64,000 nucleotides of DNA from Streptomyces sp. col6 (GTDB lineage: Bacteria > Actinomycetota > Actinomycetes > Streptomycetales > Streptomycetaceae): positions 502,146-566,145 of the forward strand of contig NZ_RDBL01000029.1 of the NCBI RefSeq assembly GCF_008042035.1, written 5' to 3'. Both the position numbers and the translations under genes were made by a program. The notes beneath the pieces were generated by a model. That model saw only the letters and a program-made list of their open reading frames with translations, did not search any database and was not told where the DNA came from. Positions 41,339-50,092 of the stretch are shown here, piece by piece; position 1 is the first letter of the stretch, and every line of letters begins with the position of its first letter.

Positions 41339-42631
41339 TCAGCTGGTGGCGAGGCCGGCGGCGCGGAAGGCGTCGAGGCTCGGGCGGATCGTGGCGGTCG
41401 CCTGCGAGGTCTCGGCCACCGCGTCCAGCGTCTTGAGGCCGTCACCGGTGTTCAGGACGACGGTGGTCAGCGACGGGTCGAGCAGACCGGCCTCGATCAG
41501 CTTCTTCGTCACGCCGACCGTCACCCCGCCCGCCGTCTCGGCGAAGATGCCCTCGGTCCGGGCCAGCAGCTTGATCGCGTCGACGACCTGCTCGTCGTTC
41601 ACGTCCTCGACGGCGCCGCCGGTGCGGCGGGCGATGTCCAGGACGTACGGGCCGTCGGCCGGGTTGCCGATCGCCAGGGACTTGGCGATGGTGTTCGGCT
41701 TCTGCGGGCGGACCACGTCGTGACCGGCCTTGAAGGCGGTGGAGACCGGGGAGCAGCCCTCGGCCTGGGCGCCGAAGATCTTGTACGGCTTGTCCTCGAC
41801 CAGGCCGAGCTTGATCAGCTCCTGGAGACCCTTGTCGATCTTCGTGAGCTGCGAGCCGGACGCGATCGGGATGACGATCTGGTCGGGCAGCCGCCAGCCG
41901 AGCTGCTCGCAGATCTCGTACGCCAGCGTCTTGGAGCCCTCGCCGTAGTACGGCCGCAGGTTCACGTTGACGAAGCCCCAGCCATCGCCCAGCGGGTCGC
42001 CGATGAGCTCGGAGCAGAAGCGGTTGACGTCGTCGTAGTTGCCCTCGATGCCGACCAGCTCGCCGCCGTACACCGCGGCCATGACGACCTTGCCCTGCTC
42101 CAGGTCGTGCGGGATGAACACGCAGGAGCGCAGGCCCGCGCGGGCGGCGGCGGCGCCGACGGCGCCGGCCAGGTTGCCGGTGGAGGAGCAGGAGAGCGTG
42201 GTGAAGCCGAAGGCGCGGGCGGCCTCGACGGCGATCGCGACGACGCGGTCCTTGAAGGAGTGCGTCGGGTTGCCGGAGTCGTCCTTCACGTACAGGCCGC
42301 CGGTCACGCCCAGCTCGCGGGCGAGGTTGTCGGCCTTGACCAGCTTGGTGAAGCCGGGGTTCAGATTGGGCTTGTCGGCGACATCGGCGGGCACCGGCAG
42401 CAGCGGCGCGTAACGCCAGATGTTGTCCGGGCCGGACTCGATGCGCTTCTTCAGCTCTTCGGGGGAGCCGCTCGGCAGGTCGTACGCCACTTCGAGCGGC
42501 CCGAAACAGGACGCGCAGGCGAAAATGGGGCCGAGTGCGAACCGTTCACCGCATTCGCGGCAGGAAAGCGCCGCGGCGGGACCCAGGTCCACAGAAGATT
42601 CGGTGTGTGCTGCGACGGTTTCAACAGCCAT
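41339..42631 (-). CDS. thrC: Threonine synthase
   Basis: 430 residues from ATG 42631. A PLP fold-type II enzyme: an N-terminal Cys-rich segment (LSCRECGERF and FACASCFGPLEV, CxxC twice, likely zinc), the PLP lysine in NPTHSFKDRVV, and the Ser/Thr-rich phosphate loop. It converts O-phosphohomoserine to threonine in the cytoplasm. The MoaD-like gene starts 30 bases downstream on the same strand. Because CysM-like enzymes are also PLP type II, a sulfur-related role for this pair is conceivable, but the thrC assignment fits length and motifs. Confidence 0.93.
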   Translation of the reverse strand: MAVETVAAHTESSVDLGPAAALSCRECGERFALGPIFACASCFGPLEVAYDLPSGSPEELKKRIESGPDNIWRYAPLLPVPADVADKPNLNPGFTKLVKADNLARELGVTGGLYVKDDSGNPTHSFKDRVVAIAVEAARAFGFTTLSCSSTGNLAGAVGAAAARAGLRSCVFIPHDLEQGKVVMAAVYGGELVGIEGNYDDVNRFCSELIGDPLGDGWGFVNVNLRPYYGEGSKTLAYEICEQLGWRLPDQIVIPIASGSQLTKIDKGLQELIKLGLVEDKPYKIFGAQAEGCSPVSTAFKAGHDVVRPQKPNTIAKSLAIGNPADGPYVLDIARRTGGAVEDVNDEQVVDAIKLLARTEGIFAETAGGVTVGVTKKLIEAGLLDPSLTTVVLNTGDGLKTLDAVAETSQATATIRPSLDAFRAAGLATS

Positions 42632-42928
42632 GATGGCGAGGCCCTTTCTCCTCATCTTCCTCACGGCGCGTTTCGCCGCGAGACGGAATTGGCACCTTCC
42701 CCACCTGACCTCGCGGTCGGCAGGAGGGTTGCCGGGACTTCAACGGGCCGTTCCCTCTGTCCCTCTGGATGAGCGCTGTGGCACCGGATCATGGATCCGG
42801 GCATTTGTCGGCGGACCGACCCCGGCATGCGCCGGTCGTCCGCGTTGTTCAAGACTGTAACCGAAGCACCGGACTGTTGAGATAGCCGTCCGTACCGCGA
42901 GATGGATCACATACAGGGAGTATCGACC

Positions 42929-43867
42929 GTGCTCGAAGAGGTCGAACGCTGGCTGACCAGGCGTTCCTGGTCGGCCGCCGACCGTCCGTCGGCGCGTGCG
43001 CAGGCCGCCGCGCACGGCACGGGCGTGAGCGTCGTCCTGCCCGCGCTGAACGAGGCGGAGACCGTCGGGGACATCGTCGCGACGATCCGGCGCGAGCTGA
43101 TGGAGCAGGTCCCGCTGGTCGACGAGCTGGTGGTGATCGACTCCGGTTCCACGGACGCCACCGCCGAGGTCGCCCGCCGCGCGGGCGCCCGGGTGGTCCA
43201 CCGGGACAGCATCCTGCCCCGCCTCCCGGCCGTCCCCGGCAAGGGCGAGGTGCTGTGGCGCTCACTCCTGGTGACCGGCGGCGACATCCTGTGCTTCATC
43301 GACGCGGACCTCAAGGACTTCTCCGCGGACTTCGTCTCCGGCATCGTCGCCCCGCTGCTGGCCGACCCCGAGGTGCAGTTCGTCAAGGCCATGTACGACC
43401 GCCCGCTCGGCGAGGTCGCGGGCCAGGGCGGCCGCGTCACCGAGCTGGTGGCCCGTCCCCTGCTCAACCTGCACTGGCCGCTGCTCGCGGGCTTCGTCCA
43501 GCCGCTGGGCGGCGAGTACGCCGTACGCCGCTCGCTCCTGGAGCGGCTGCCCTTCCCGGTCGGTTACGGGGTGGAGCTGGGCCTGCTCGTCGACGCCCTG
43601 CACACCGTCGGCCTGGACGCCCTCGCCCAGGTCGACGTCGGCGTCCGCGTCCACCGCCACCAGGACGGCCAGGCCCTCGGCCGGATGGCCGCCGCGATCT
43701 ACCGCACCGCGCAGGTCCGGCTCTCCCGCGGCCATCTGGTCCGCCCCTCGCTGACCCAGTTCGAACGCGGACCCGGCGGATTCGTCCCGCGCACGTATCC
43801 GGTCGACACGCAGGAGCGGCCGCCGATGCGTGAGATCCCGGAGTACGCGGCACGGCGCGCGGCCTGA
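42929..43867 (+). CDS. gpgS: Glucosyl-3-phosphoglycerate synthase
   Basis: 312 residues from GTG 42929, with GGGAG nine bases upstream; an ATG at 42902 is an alternative. GT81 family: VVLPALNEAETVGDIV, DSGSTDATAEVARRAGA, the metal motif DADL, and PLGGEYAVRRSLLERLPF. It makes glucosyl-3-phosphoglycerate from a nucleotide-glucose and 3-phosphoglycerate, the first step to glucosylglycerate, a compatible solute and, in mycobacteria, a primer for methylglucose polysaccharides. The phosphatase partner is not adjacent; trehalose genes follow. Confidence 0.9.
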   Translation: MLEEVERWLTRRSWSAADRPSARAQAAAHGTGVSVVLPALNEAETVGDIVATIRRELMEQVPLVDELVVIDSGSTDATAEVARRAGARVVHRDSILPRLPAVPGKGEVLWRSLLVTGGDILCFIDADLKDFSADFVSGIVAPLLADPEVQFVKAMYDRPLGEVAGQGGRVTELVARPLLNLHWPLLAGFVQPLGGEYAVRRSLLERLPFPVGYGVELGLLVDALHTVGLDALAQVDVGVRVHRHQDGQALGRMAAAIYRTAQVRLSRGHLVRPSLTQFERGPGGFVPRTYPVDTQERPPMREIPEYAARRAA

Positions 43868-43931
43868 TCACGACCCCGCCCCGTCCGACTTCGTACGTTT
43901 GGGCGGATCGGGTTCGGGCTAGATTCCGCCC

Positions 43932-45323
43932 ATGGTCTCCGAGCACTCCCCCCAGCCCGCTGCCCAGGTCCTCGTCGCGTCCAACCGCGGCCCCGTGTCG
44001 TACGCGCTGGGCGACGACGGCTCCCTCGAAGCGAAACGGGGCGGGGGCGGACTTGTCTCCGGCCTCAGCGCCGTCGACGACAAGATGTGGGTCTGCGCCG
44101 CCCTCGGCGACGGCGACCGCGAGGCGGTGCGCCGCGGGGTCGGCGAGCCGGGCGTCCGGATGCTCGACATCGACGCCGGGACGCACGCCGACGCGTACAA
44201 CGGCATCGCCAACTCCGTGCTGTGGTTCGTCCACCACATGCTGTACCAGACGCCCGTCGAGCCCGTCTTCGACGCGGAGTTCCGCCGGCAGTGGGCCTCC
44301 TTCGAGACGTACAACCGGGCCTTCGCCGAGGCGCTCGCCGAGGAGGCGGGCGAGGGCGCGGCCGTCCTGGTGCAGGACTACCACCTCTCGCTCGTCCCGG
44401 GCATGCTCCGCGAACTCCGCCCCGACCTGCGGATCGGCCACTTCTCGCACACCCCGTGGGCGCCGGTCGACTACTTCCGGCTGCTCCCCGACGACATCGC
44501 CGAGCAGCTGCTGCGCGGCATCCTCGGCGCCGACCGCGCCGCCTTCCTGACCCGCCGCTGGGCGGACGCCTTCATCGGCTGCTGTACGGAGATCCTGGGC
44601 GGCACCGGCCGCACCCGCATCGGCGTCCACGGCCTGGGCGCCGACGCCGGCTTCCTGCGCCGCCGCGCGCACGAGGCGGACGTGGACGAGCGGATGGCGG
44701 CCCTGCGCGAGCAGATCGGGCCCGGCCGGAAGACGATCGTCCGGGTCGACCGCACGGAGCTGTCCAAGAACATCGTCCGGGGCCTGCACGCCTACCGCGC
44801 CCTGCTCGACGAGCGCCCCGAGTGGCGCGAGCGCGTCGTGCACGTGGCGTTCGCCTACCCCTCGCGGCAGGACCTCGCGGTCTACCGGGAGTACACCGCG
44901 GAGGTCCAGCAGGTCGCCGACGCGATCAACAAGACGTACGGCACGGCGGACTGGACCCCGGTCGTCCTCCACGTCAAGGACGACTTCGCCCGCTCGCTCG
45001 CCGCGTACCGGCTGGCCGACGTGGCCCTCGTCAACCCCATCCGCGACGGCATGAACCTGGTCGCCAAGGAGGTCCCGGTCGTCTCCGACGAGGGCTGCGC
45101 GCTGGTCCTGTCCCGCGAGGCCGGCGCGCACGAGGAGCTGGGCGAGCACGCGTTCACGGTCAACCCGTACGACGTCTCCGCCACCGCCGCGGCGCTGCAC
45201 GAGGCGCTGACCCTGCCGGACGACGTGCGCGCGGCCCGCTCGGAGCGCCTGGCCGAGGCGGCGACGGCGCTGCCGCCGCAGCAGTGGTTCCTGGACCAGC
45301 TGGAGGCGCTGCGGCGCGACTAG
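43932..45323 (+). CDS. otsA: Trehalose-6-phosphate synthase
   Basis: 463 residues. GT20 fold: LVASNRGPVSY, GGGGLVSGL, the substrate segment LSLVPGMLRELRP and HFSHTPW, the UDP/GDP-glucose site VDRTELSKNIVRGL (Arg and Lys of the family motif), and the C-terminal DGMNLVAKE. It joins a nucleotide-glucose and glucose-6-phosphate to trehalose-6-phosphate. It overlaps the stop of otsB in convergent orientation (shared CTAG), so otsA and otsB are on opposite strands here. Confidence 0.93.
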   Translation: MVSEHSPQPAAQVLVASNRGPVSYALGDDGSLEAKRGGGGLVSGLSAVDDKMWVCAALGDGDREAVRRGVGEPGVRMLDIDAGTHADAYNGIANSVLWFVHHMLYQTPVEPVFDAEFRRQWASFETYNRAFAEALAEEAGEGAAVLVQDYHLSLVPGMLRELRPDLRIGHFSHTPWAPVDYFRLLPDDIAEQLLRGILGADRAAFLTRRWADAFIGCCTEILGGTGRTRIGVHGLGADAGFLRRRAHEADVDERMAALREQIGPGRKTIVRVDRTELSKNIVRGLHAYRALLDERPEWRERVVHVAFAYPSRQDLAVYREYTAEVQQVADAINKTYGTADWTPVVLHVKDDFARSLAAYRLADVALVNPIRDGMNLVAKEVPVVSDEGCALVLSREAGAHEELGEHAFTVNPYDVSATAAALHEALTLPDDVRAARSERLAEAATALPPQQWFLDQLEALRRD

Positions 45324-46156
45324 GCGAGCCGGTCGGCGAGCGCTCGCAGGTACGCGACGACCGCGCCCGGACCGGGCAGGGCCAGATCGGCGCGGTCGGC
45401 CAGCTCGGGCACCTCGGCACTGCCGCTGCAGATGAGCAGCCCCGGTACGGGGTTCTCCTCGTCCGTGCGCAGCTTCTCCACGGCCGCGTACGCGGCGAGG
45501 TCGCCCAGGTCGTCGCCCGCGTACAGCACGGAGCCGGCGCCGATCTCGCGCACGTACTCGGTGAGCGCGACGCCCTTGTCCATGCCCGGGGGGCGCAACT
45601 CCAGGACGAGGCGCCCCGGTTCGACGATCAGCCCGTGCTCGGCGGCCAGGTCCCCGAGGGGCCCGCGCAGCGCGTCGAACGCGGCCTGCGGGTCGGCGGC
45701 GCGGCGGGTGTGCACGGCGAGGGCGCGGCCCTTGTCCTCGGTCCAGGTGCCGCGCCAGAAGTCGAACTTCTCCAGTACGCCCGGGAGTTCGGCGCGCACG
45801 GCGGCGACACCGGGGGGCGGGGCGGGGGCGTGCACGGTCCCGGTGACCGCGTCCCAGCGCTCGGCGCCGTAGTGCCCGAGGACGACGAGGTGGTCGAGCC
45901 CTTCGACCCCGGCGAACCCGCCGTACCGCACGGCGACGGCGGCGGGCCGCCCGGTGACCACGGCCACGGACCTGACCCGCGGCGCGAGCGCGGCCAGCGC
46001 CTCGACGGCGCCGGGGTGCGCCCGCGCCTGCTCGGGGTCCGGCACGATGTCCGCGAGCGTCCCGTCGAAGTCGAGCGCGACGAGGGCCTCGGCCGGCCGG
46101 GCGAGGAGGGCGTCGAGGCCGGTGCGGCCTGCGGGGGTGTGCGGAGGGGTACCCAT
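45320..46156 (-). CDS. otsB: Trehalose-6-phosphate phosphatase
   Basis: 278 residues from ATG 46156 (MGTPPHTP). HAD phosphatase with motif I LDFDGT (Asp 29 and 31), VVTGRPA, and motif IV-like YAGDDLGDLAAYAAV. It converts trehalose-6-phosphate to trehalose. The stop overlaps that of otsA by four bases. Facing genes of one pathway suggest independent promoters. Confidence 0.93.
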   Translation of the reverse strand: MGTPPHTPAGRTGLDALLARPAEALVALDFDGTLADIVPDPEQARAHPGAVEALAALAPRVRSVAVVTGRPAAVAVRYGGFAGVEGLDHLVVLGHYGAERWDAVTGTVHAPAPPPGVAAVRAELPGVLEKFDFWRGTWTEDKGRALAVHTRRAADPQAAFDALRGPLGDLAAEHGLIVEPGRLVLELRPPGMDKGVALTEYVREIGAGSVLYAGDDLGDLAAYAAVEKLRTDEENPVPGLLICSGSAEVPELADRADLALPGPGAVVAYLRALADRLA

Positions 46157-46189
46157 GCGCTTGAGCGTATCCCCGCGCGGCACCGTCAC

Positions 46190-46239
46190 GGGGGCGCTGC
46201 CCCCGCACCCCCGCTGCTCAATCGCCGCAGGGGCTGAAA
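46190..46239. repeat. Streptomyces intergenic repeat
   Basis: GGGGGCGCTGCCCCC at 46190-46204 and AATCGCCGCAGGGGCTG further on are the reverse-strand form of the copy at 18311-18365. It lies between the starts/stops of otsB and the DUF3263 gene. Confidence 0.58.
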
Positions 46240-46256
46240 ACCGAGCGCGCCGCCCC

Positions 46257-46535
46257 CTAGCGCCTCCCGCGCCGGGCCTCCCGCACGCGTCGGAGGCGGT
46301 TCACCGTCACCGGGTCCTCCTCCAGCGCCCGCCGGTCGTCCAGCAACGCGTTCAGAAGCTGGTAGTACCGCGTCGGCGACAGCCCCAGCCCCTCCCGGAT
46401 CGCCCGCTCCTTCGCCCCGGGCCCGGCCCAGGCGCGCCGCTCGACCGCCAGCACCGCGCGGTCGCGGTCGGACAGCGGGGCGGGCTCGTCGGCACCGGCA
46501 GGGCCGTTCGGGGGGAGGGCGGTCATATCAGCCAA
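46257..46535 (-). CDS. DUF3263-family small DNA-binding-like protein
   Basis: 92 residues (an ATG at 46526 would remove three). LSDRDRAVLAVERRAWAG, then LGLSPTRYYQLLNALLDD, matches DUF3263, a helical family found in actinobacteria that looks like a short HTH. The end is very basic (RLRRVREARRGRR). A DNA-binding role is inferred only. Confidence 0.85.
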   Translation of the reverse strand: MADMTALPPNGPAGADEPAPLSDRDRAVLAVERRAWAGPGAKERAIREGLGLSPTRYYQLLNALLDDRRALEEDPVTVNRLRRVREARRGRR

Positions 46536-46571
46536 TATATGGCGCGGCCCGCCCCCACGAAACGCCCCGTC

Positions 46572-47837
46572 CTACTCGGCCGCCTCCGCCGCCGTCGCCT
46601 CCCGCGCTATCTGCGCGAGCACGGTCTCCGGGTTCGCCCCCGGCTCCACCGCCTTGCCGATGTTCTCCTTGATCGACTCGCTCGCCTGCGCCCAGGACGT
46701 CTTGCCGAACGGGTAGAACTCCGCCTGCGGCAGCGCCGTAAGGAACTTGTGCAGCGGCTTGAACTTGGAGTCGTCCTCCATCGCCGCCGACGCGCTGTCC
46801 GTGACCGGCAGGATGTCGTACGTGTCCGCGAACTGGATCACGTTCTTGTCGCTGAACAGGAAGTCGAAGAACTTGCCGATCTCCAGCCGGTGGTCGTTCT
46901 GCTTGAAGCCCATGATCCAGTCGGCGACACCCATCGATCCCTCGGTGGGGCCCTTCTCACCGGGGAGGGGGACCATGCCGATGTCGACGCCCTTCTGCTC
47001 GGCCTCCTCCATCAGCGTGGGGTGGCCGTTGAGCATGCCGACCTGCCCCTTCGTGAACGCCTCGAAGGCCTTCGCGCGGTTCAGCTTGCCGGGTGCGACG
47101 GGGCCCACGAGCCCCTTGTCGACGAGGTTCGACTTCAGCCAGGTGAACGTCTTGACGTTCTCCTCGGAGTCGATGTCGTACGAGCCGACGTCATCGGTGT
47201 AGCCGCCGCCCCCGCTGAGCATCCACATCAGGGTCTCGGCCTGGGACTCCTCCTGGCCGAGCGGCAGCGCGAAGGGGTACGTCACCCCGCGCTGCTTGAG
47301 CGCGGCGGCGTCGGAGGCGATGTCGCTCCAGGTCCGGGGGGCCTTGAGCCCCGCCTGGCCGAAGAGCTTCTTGTTGTAGAAGAGCAGCCGGGTGCTGGCG
47401 ACGAACGGCAGTCCGTACTGGATGCGGTTGACCCGCCCGGCATCGGTCAGCTTCGGCAGGAAGTTCGCCTGGGTGGGGATGCTGAGCATCTCGTCGGCGG
47501 AGTAGAGCTTGCCGGCCTTGGCGTAGTCCGCGTAGGCGCCGATCTGCGCGATGTCGGGGGCCTTGCCCGCCTTGACCATCTCGGCGACCTTGCGGTCGAC
47601 GTCCGTCCAGGGCAGGACGGTGACCTCGACCTTGATCCCGGGGTGGGACGCCTCGAAGCTCCGGGCGATGCCGTCCCAGTACTTGTCGGACTTGTTCGCC
47701 GCGCTGGTGCCGTAGTCGGCCGCGACCACCTTCAGCGTGACGTCGCCCGAGCCGTCGCTGCCACCGCAGCCCGACAGCGTCGCCGTCATCCCCAGTGCGG
47801 CGACAGCCGCAGTCAGTCCCAAGTAACGCCGCTGCAC
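46572..47837 (-). CDS. Sugar ABC transporter solute-binding lipoprotein
   Basis: 421 residues from GTG 47837. Signal peptide with lipobox LSGC (Cys near residue 24), then a type 1 solute-binding fold (LKVVAADYG, FEASHPGIKVEVTVLPW, GMLNGHPTL, GSMGVADWIMGF). It should capture an oligosaccharide or aminosugar at the cell surface. No permease or ATPase genes are in the window, so it is an orphan; in Streptomyces a shared MsiK ATPase often serves such proteins. A dre-like site sits 94 bases upstream, placing it in the DasR regulon with the nag genes. Confidence 0.9.
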   Translation of the reverse strand: MQRRYLGLTAAVAALGMTATLSGCGGSDGSGDVTLKVVAADYGTSAANKSDKYWDGIARSFEASHPGIKVEVTVLPWTDVDRKVAEMVKAGKAPDIAQIGAYADYAKAGKLYSADEMLSIPTQANFLPKLTDAGRVNRIQYGLPFVASTRLLFYNKKLFGQAGLKAPRTWSDIASDAAALKQRGVTYPFALPLGQEESQAETLMWMLSGGGGYTDDVGSYDIDSEENVKTFTWLKSNLVDKGLVGPVAPGKLNRAKAFEAFTKGQVGMLNGHPTLMEEAEQKGVDIGMVPLPGEKGPTEGSMGVADWIMGFKQNDHRLEIGKFFDFLFSDKNVIQFADTYDILPVTDSASAAMEDDSKFKPLHKFLTALPQAEFYPFGKTSWAQASESIKENIGKAVEPGANPETVLAQIAREATAAEAAE

Positions 47838-47930
47838 AGCTCAGTCCGTCCTCGTCGATTGCACCGCCCGCGGCTCCCACGTCCGCGCGGGGCACTCCGG
47901 GTGAGCTGCGATTTTCCCCGCCACCGGCGT

Positions 47931-47946
47931 AGAGGTCTACACCACG
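47931..47946 (-). promoter_or_regulatory. dre-like site upstream of the binding-protein gene
   Basis: AGAGGTCTACACCACG matches the DasR consensus ACTGGTCTAGACCACT at 12 of 16 positions, with the core GGTCTA intact. Confidence 0.7.
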
Positions 47947-48024
47947 GAGGTATCGCTTCCACAACGCAGCAGCATTGCACGGGGCCTGCGGCGGCTGCTA
48001 AGTAGGTCTCGGCGTACGGGTCTT

Positions 48025-48040
48025 ATTGGTCCAGACCTTT
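48025..48040 (+). promoter_or_regulatory. dre-like site upstream of the SIS isomerase gene
   Basis: ATTGGTCCAGACCTTT matches the DasR consensus at 12 of 16 positions, with both GGTC and AGACC. Confidence 0.75.
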
Positions 48041-48105
48041 AGCCGCCCGCGCGCCAACTCCCCGCCGCGTCGCCCTGTCCGCCCAGCCTCAAGGAGCCGT
48101 TCCGC

Positions 48106-49014
48106 ATGTCGCGTACCGCATCTGAAATTGCCACCCAGCCCAGCTGCTGGCGGCGTGCCGCGCAGGCGGGCGCGGAGTTCGACGGGCTGCCGAGGCCCGG
48201 CGAGCGCGTCGCGGTCACCGGATGCGGCACCTCCTGGTTCATGGCCATCGCCTACGCGGCCCTGCGGGAGGCCGCCGGACAGGGCGAGACGGACGCGTAC
48301 GCCTCCTCGGAGTTCCCGGTGGGCCGCCCGTACGACCGGGTGGTGGCGATCACCCGGTCCGGCACCACGAGCGAGGTGCTGGCGCTCCTGGGCGAGCTGC
48401 GCGGGAAGACGGCCACCGTCGCACTGACCGGCGACCCGGCGACGCCGGTCATGGAGGCCGCCGACGCGGTCGCCGTACTGGACTGGGCGGACGAGGAGTC
48501 GGTGGTCCAGACCCGGTTCGCCACCACCGCGCTCGCCTTCCTGCGGGCGGGCCTGGAGGCGGCCGGTCCGCTTCCGGCGGGCGTGAAGACGGTCGCCGAG
48601 GCGGCGGTGGACGCGGAGCTGGCGGTGACCGAGCCGCTGGACGAGGCGGTCGTCGCGGCCGAGCAGTGGACGTTCCTGGGGCGCGGCTGGACCTATGGGC
48701 TGGCCCAGGAGGCCGGGCTGAAGATGCGCGAGGCGGCGGGCGCCTGGACCGAGTCGTACCCGGCGATGGAGTACCGCCACGGCCCGATCGCGATCACCGG
48801 CCCGAACCGGGTCGCCTGGGTCTTCGGCGCCCTGCCCGAGGGGCTGGCGGGCGAGGTGGCGGCGGTCGGCGGGACGCTGGTCGCACACCGCTCGGCGGAC
48901 CCGATGGCCGACCTGATCCGCGCGCAGCGGCTCGCGGTGGTGCTGGCCGAGTCGAAGGGGTACGACCCCGACCACCCCCGCAACCTCTCGCGCAGCGTGA
49001 TCCTGCCGGAGTAG
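48106..49014 (+). CDS. SIS-domain sugar-phosphate isomerase/deaminase (AgaS/GlmS-like)
   Basis: 302 residues. Two SIS halves: PGERVAVTGCGTSWFMAIA with VVAITRSGTTSEVLALLGEL, then TFLGRGWTYGLAQEAGLKM with EYRHGPIAIT. These are the ligand-binding loops of GlmS isomerase and AgaS-type deaminase/isomerases. In the operon context (kinase, deacetylase) it would convert a hexosamine-6-phosphate to a ketose-6-phosphate plus ammonia. A dre-like site is upstream, so GlcNAc/GlcN-6-P control by DasR is expected. The substrate (GlcN-6-P or GalN-6-P) is open. Confidence 0.85.
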   Translation: MSRTASEIATQPSCWRRAAQAGAEFDGLPRPGERVAVTGCGTSWFMAIAYAALREAAGQGETDAYASSEFPVGRPYDRVVAITRSGTTSEVLALLGELRGKTATVALTGDPATPVMEAADAVAVLDWADEESVVQTRFATTALAFLRAGLEAAGPLPAGVKTVAEAAVDAELAVTEPLDEAVVAAEQWTFLGRGWTYGLAQEAGLKMREAAGAWTESYPAMEYRHGPIAITGPNRVAWVFGALPEGLAGEVAAVGGTLVAHRSADPMADLIRAQRLAVVLAESKGYDPDHPRNLSRSVILPE

Positions 49015-49115
49015 GAGCGGAGCCAGGGCCCGCCGGGGGACGGTTCTCGACAATCCGGGACCGTTCCCCGTAACCGGTACCGGGGATTTTGTATGGATGC
49101 GCAACAAACAGCGAT

Positions 49116-49131
49116 AGTGGACTAGACCTTT
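49116..49131 (+). promoter_or_regulatory. dre-like site upstream of nagK
   Basis: AGTGGACTAGACCTTT matches the DasR consensus at 12 of 16 positions; the core CTAGACC is intact. It lies 28 bases upstream of the nagK start. Confidence 0.82.
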
Positions 49132-49159
49132 TGGGGTCCCTCGGGCGAAACTGTTTCCC

Positions 49160-50092
49160 GTGAAACACGTCATCGCCCTCGATGTGGGCGGCACCGGGAT
49201 GAAGGCCGCACTGGTCGGGGCCGATGGCGCCCTGCTCTACGAGGCACGGCGCGCGACCGGCAGAGAGCGCGGCCCCGAAGCCGTCGTGGAGTCGATCCTC
49301 GCCTTCGCCGCCGACCTGCGCGCGTACGGCGAGGAGCACTTCGGCGAGAGTGCCCTCGCGGCCGGAGTCGCGGTGCCCGGCATCGTCGACGCGGAGAAGG
49401 GGATCGCCGTCTACGCGGCGAACCTGGGCTGGCGCGACGTACCCATGCGGCAGCTGCTCGGCGAACGGCTCGGCGGCGTGCCCGTGGCGCTCGGCCACGA
49501 CGTCAGGACCGGCGGCCTCGCCGAGGGCCGGATCGGCGCGGGCAACGGCGCCGACCGCTTCCTCTTCATCCCGCTCGGCACCGGGATCGCCGGAGCCATC
49601 GGCATCGCCGGGGCCATCGAGGAGGGCGCCCACGGCTACGCCGGCGAGATCGGGCACATCGTGATCCGGCCGGACGGCCCGGACTGCGGCTGCGGCCAGC
49701 GCGGCTGCCTGGAGACCCTGGCCTCCGCCTCCGCCGTCAGCCGCGCCTGGGCGGCCGCGTCCGGCGACCCGAAGGCGGACGCCGCCGACTGCGCCAAGGC
49801 CGTCGAGTCGGGCGACCCGAAGGCCCTCGCCGTGTGGCAGGACGCCGTCGACGCGCTCGCCGCCGGGCTCGTCACCGCGCTCACCCTGCTGGACCCGCGC
49901 ACGCTCATCATCGGTGGCGGGCTCGCCGAGGCCGGGGAAACCTTGTTCACACCACTCCGTGCGGCCGTCGAGGAACGCGTCACGTTCCAGAAACTGCCCC
50001 ACATCGTCCCGGCGGCCCTCGGGGACACCGCCGGATGCCTGGGCGCAGGGCTGCTCGCCTGGGATCTACTCTCCACGGAGGTATCCGCCTGA
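49160..50092 (+). CDS. nagK: ROK-family N-acetylhexosamine kinase (NagK-like)
   Basis: 310 residues from GTG 49160. ATP loop ALDVGGTGMKAALV, HDVRTGGLAEGR with the catalytic Asp, the GTGIAGAIG loop, and the zinc motif CGCGQRGCLE. In Streptomyces the equivalent kinase acts on GlcNAc recovered inside the cell. The stop overlaps the nagA start (TGATG), so the two are coupled. A dre-like site precedes it. Specificity for GalNAc is possible given the downstream genes. Confidence 0.92.
   Translation: MKHVIALDVGGTGMKAALVGADGALLYEARRATGRERGPEAVVESILAFAADLRAYGEEHFGESALAAGVAVPGIVDAEKGIAVYAANLGWRDVPMRQLLGERLGGVPVALGHDVRTGGLAEGRIGAGNGADRFLFIPLGTGIAGAIGIAGAIEEGAHGYAGEIGHIVIRPDGPDCGCGQRGCLETLASASAVSRAWAAASGDPKADAADCAKAVESGDPKALAVWQDAVDALAAGLVTALTLLDPRTLIIGGGLAEAGETLFTPLRAAVEERVTFQKLPHIVPAALGDTAGCLGAGLLAWDLLSTEVSA

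Noticed and set aside
42780..42800. Palindrome CCGGATC-ATG-GATCCGG upstream of thrC as an operator
   Set aside because: Short and isolated; no known regulator with this site and no further support.
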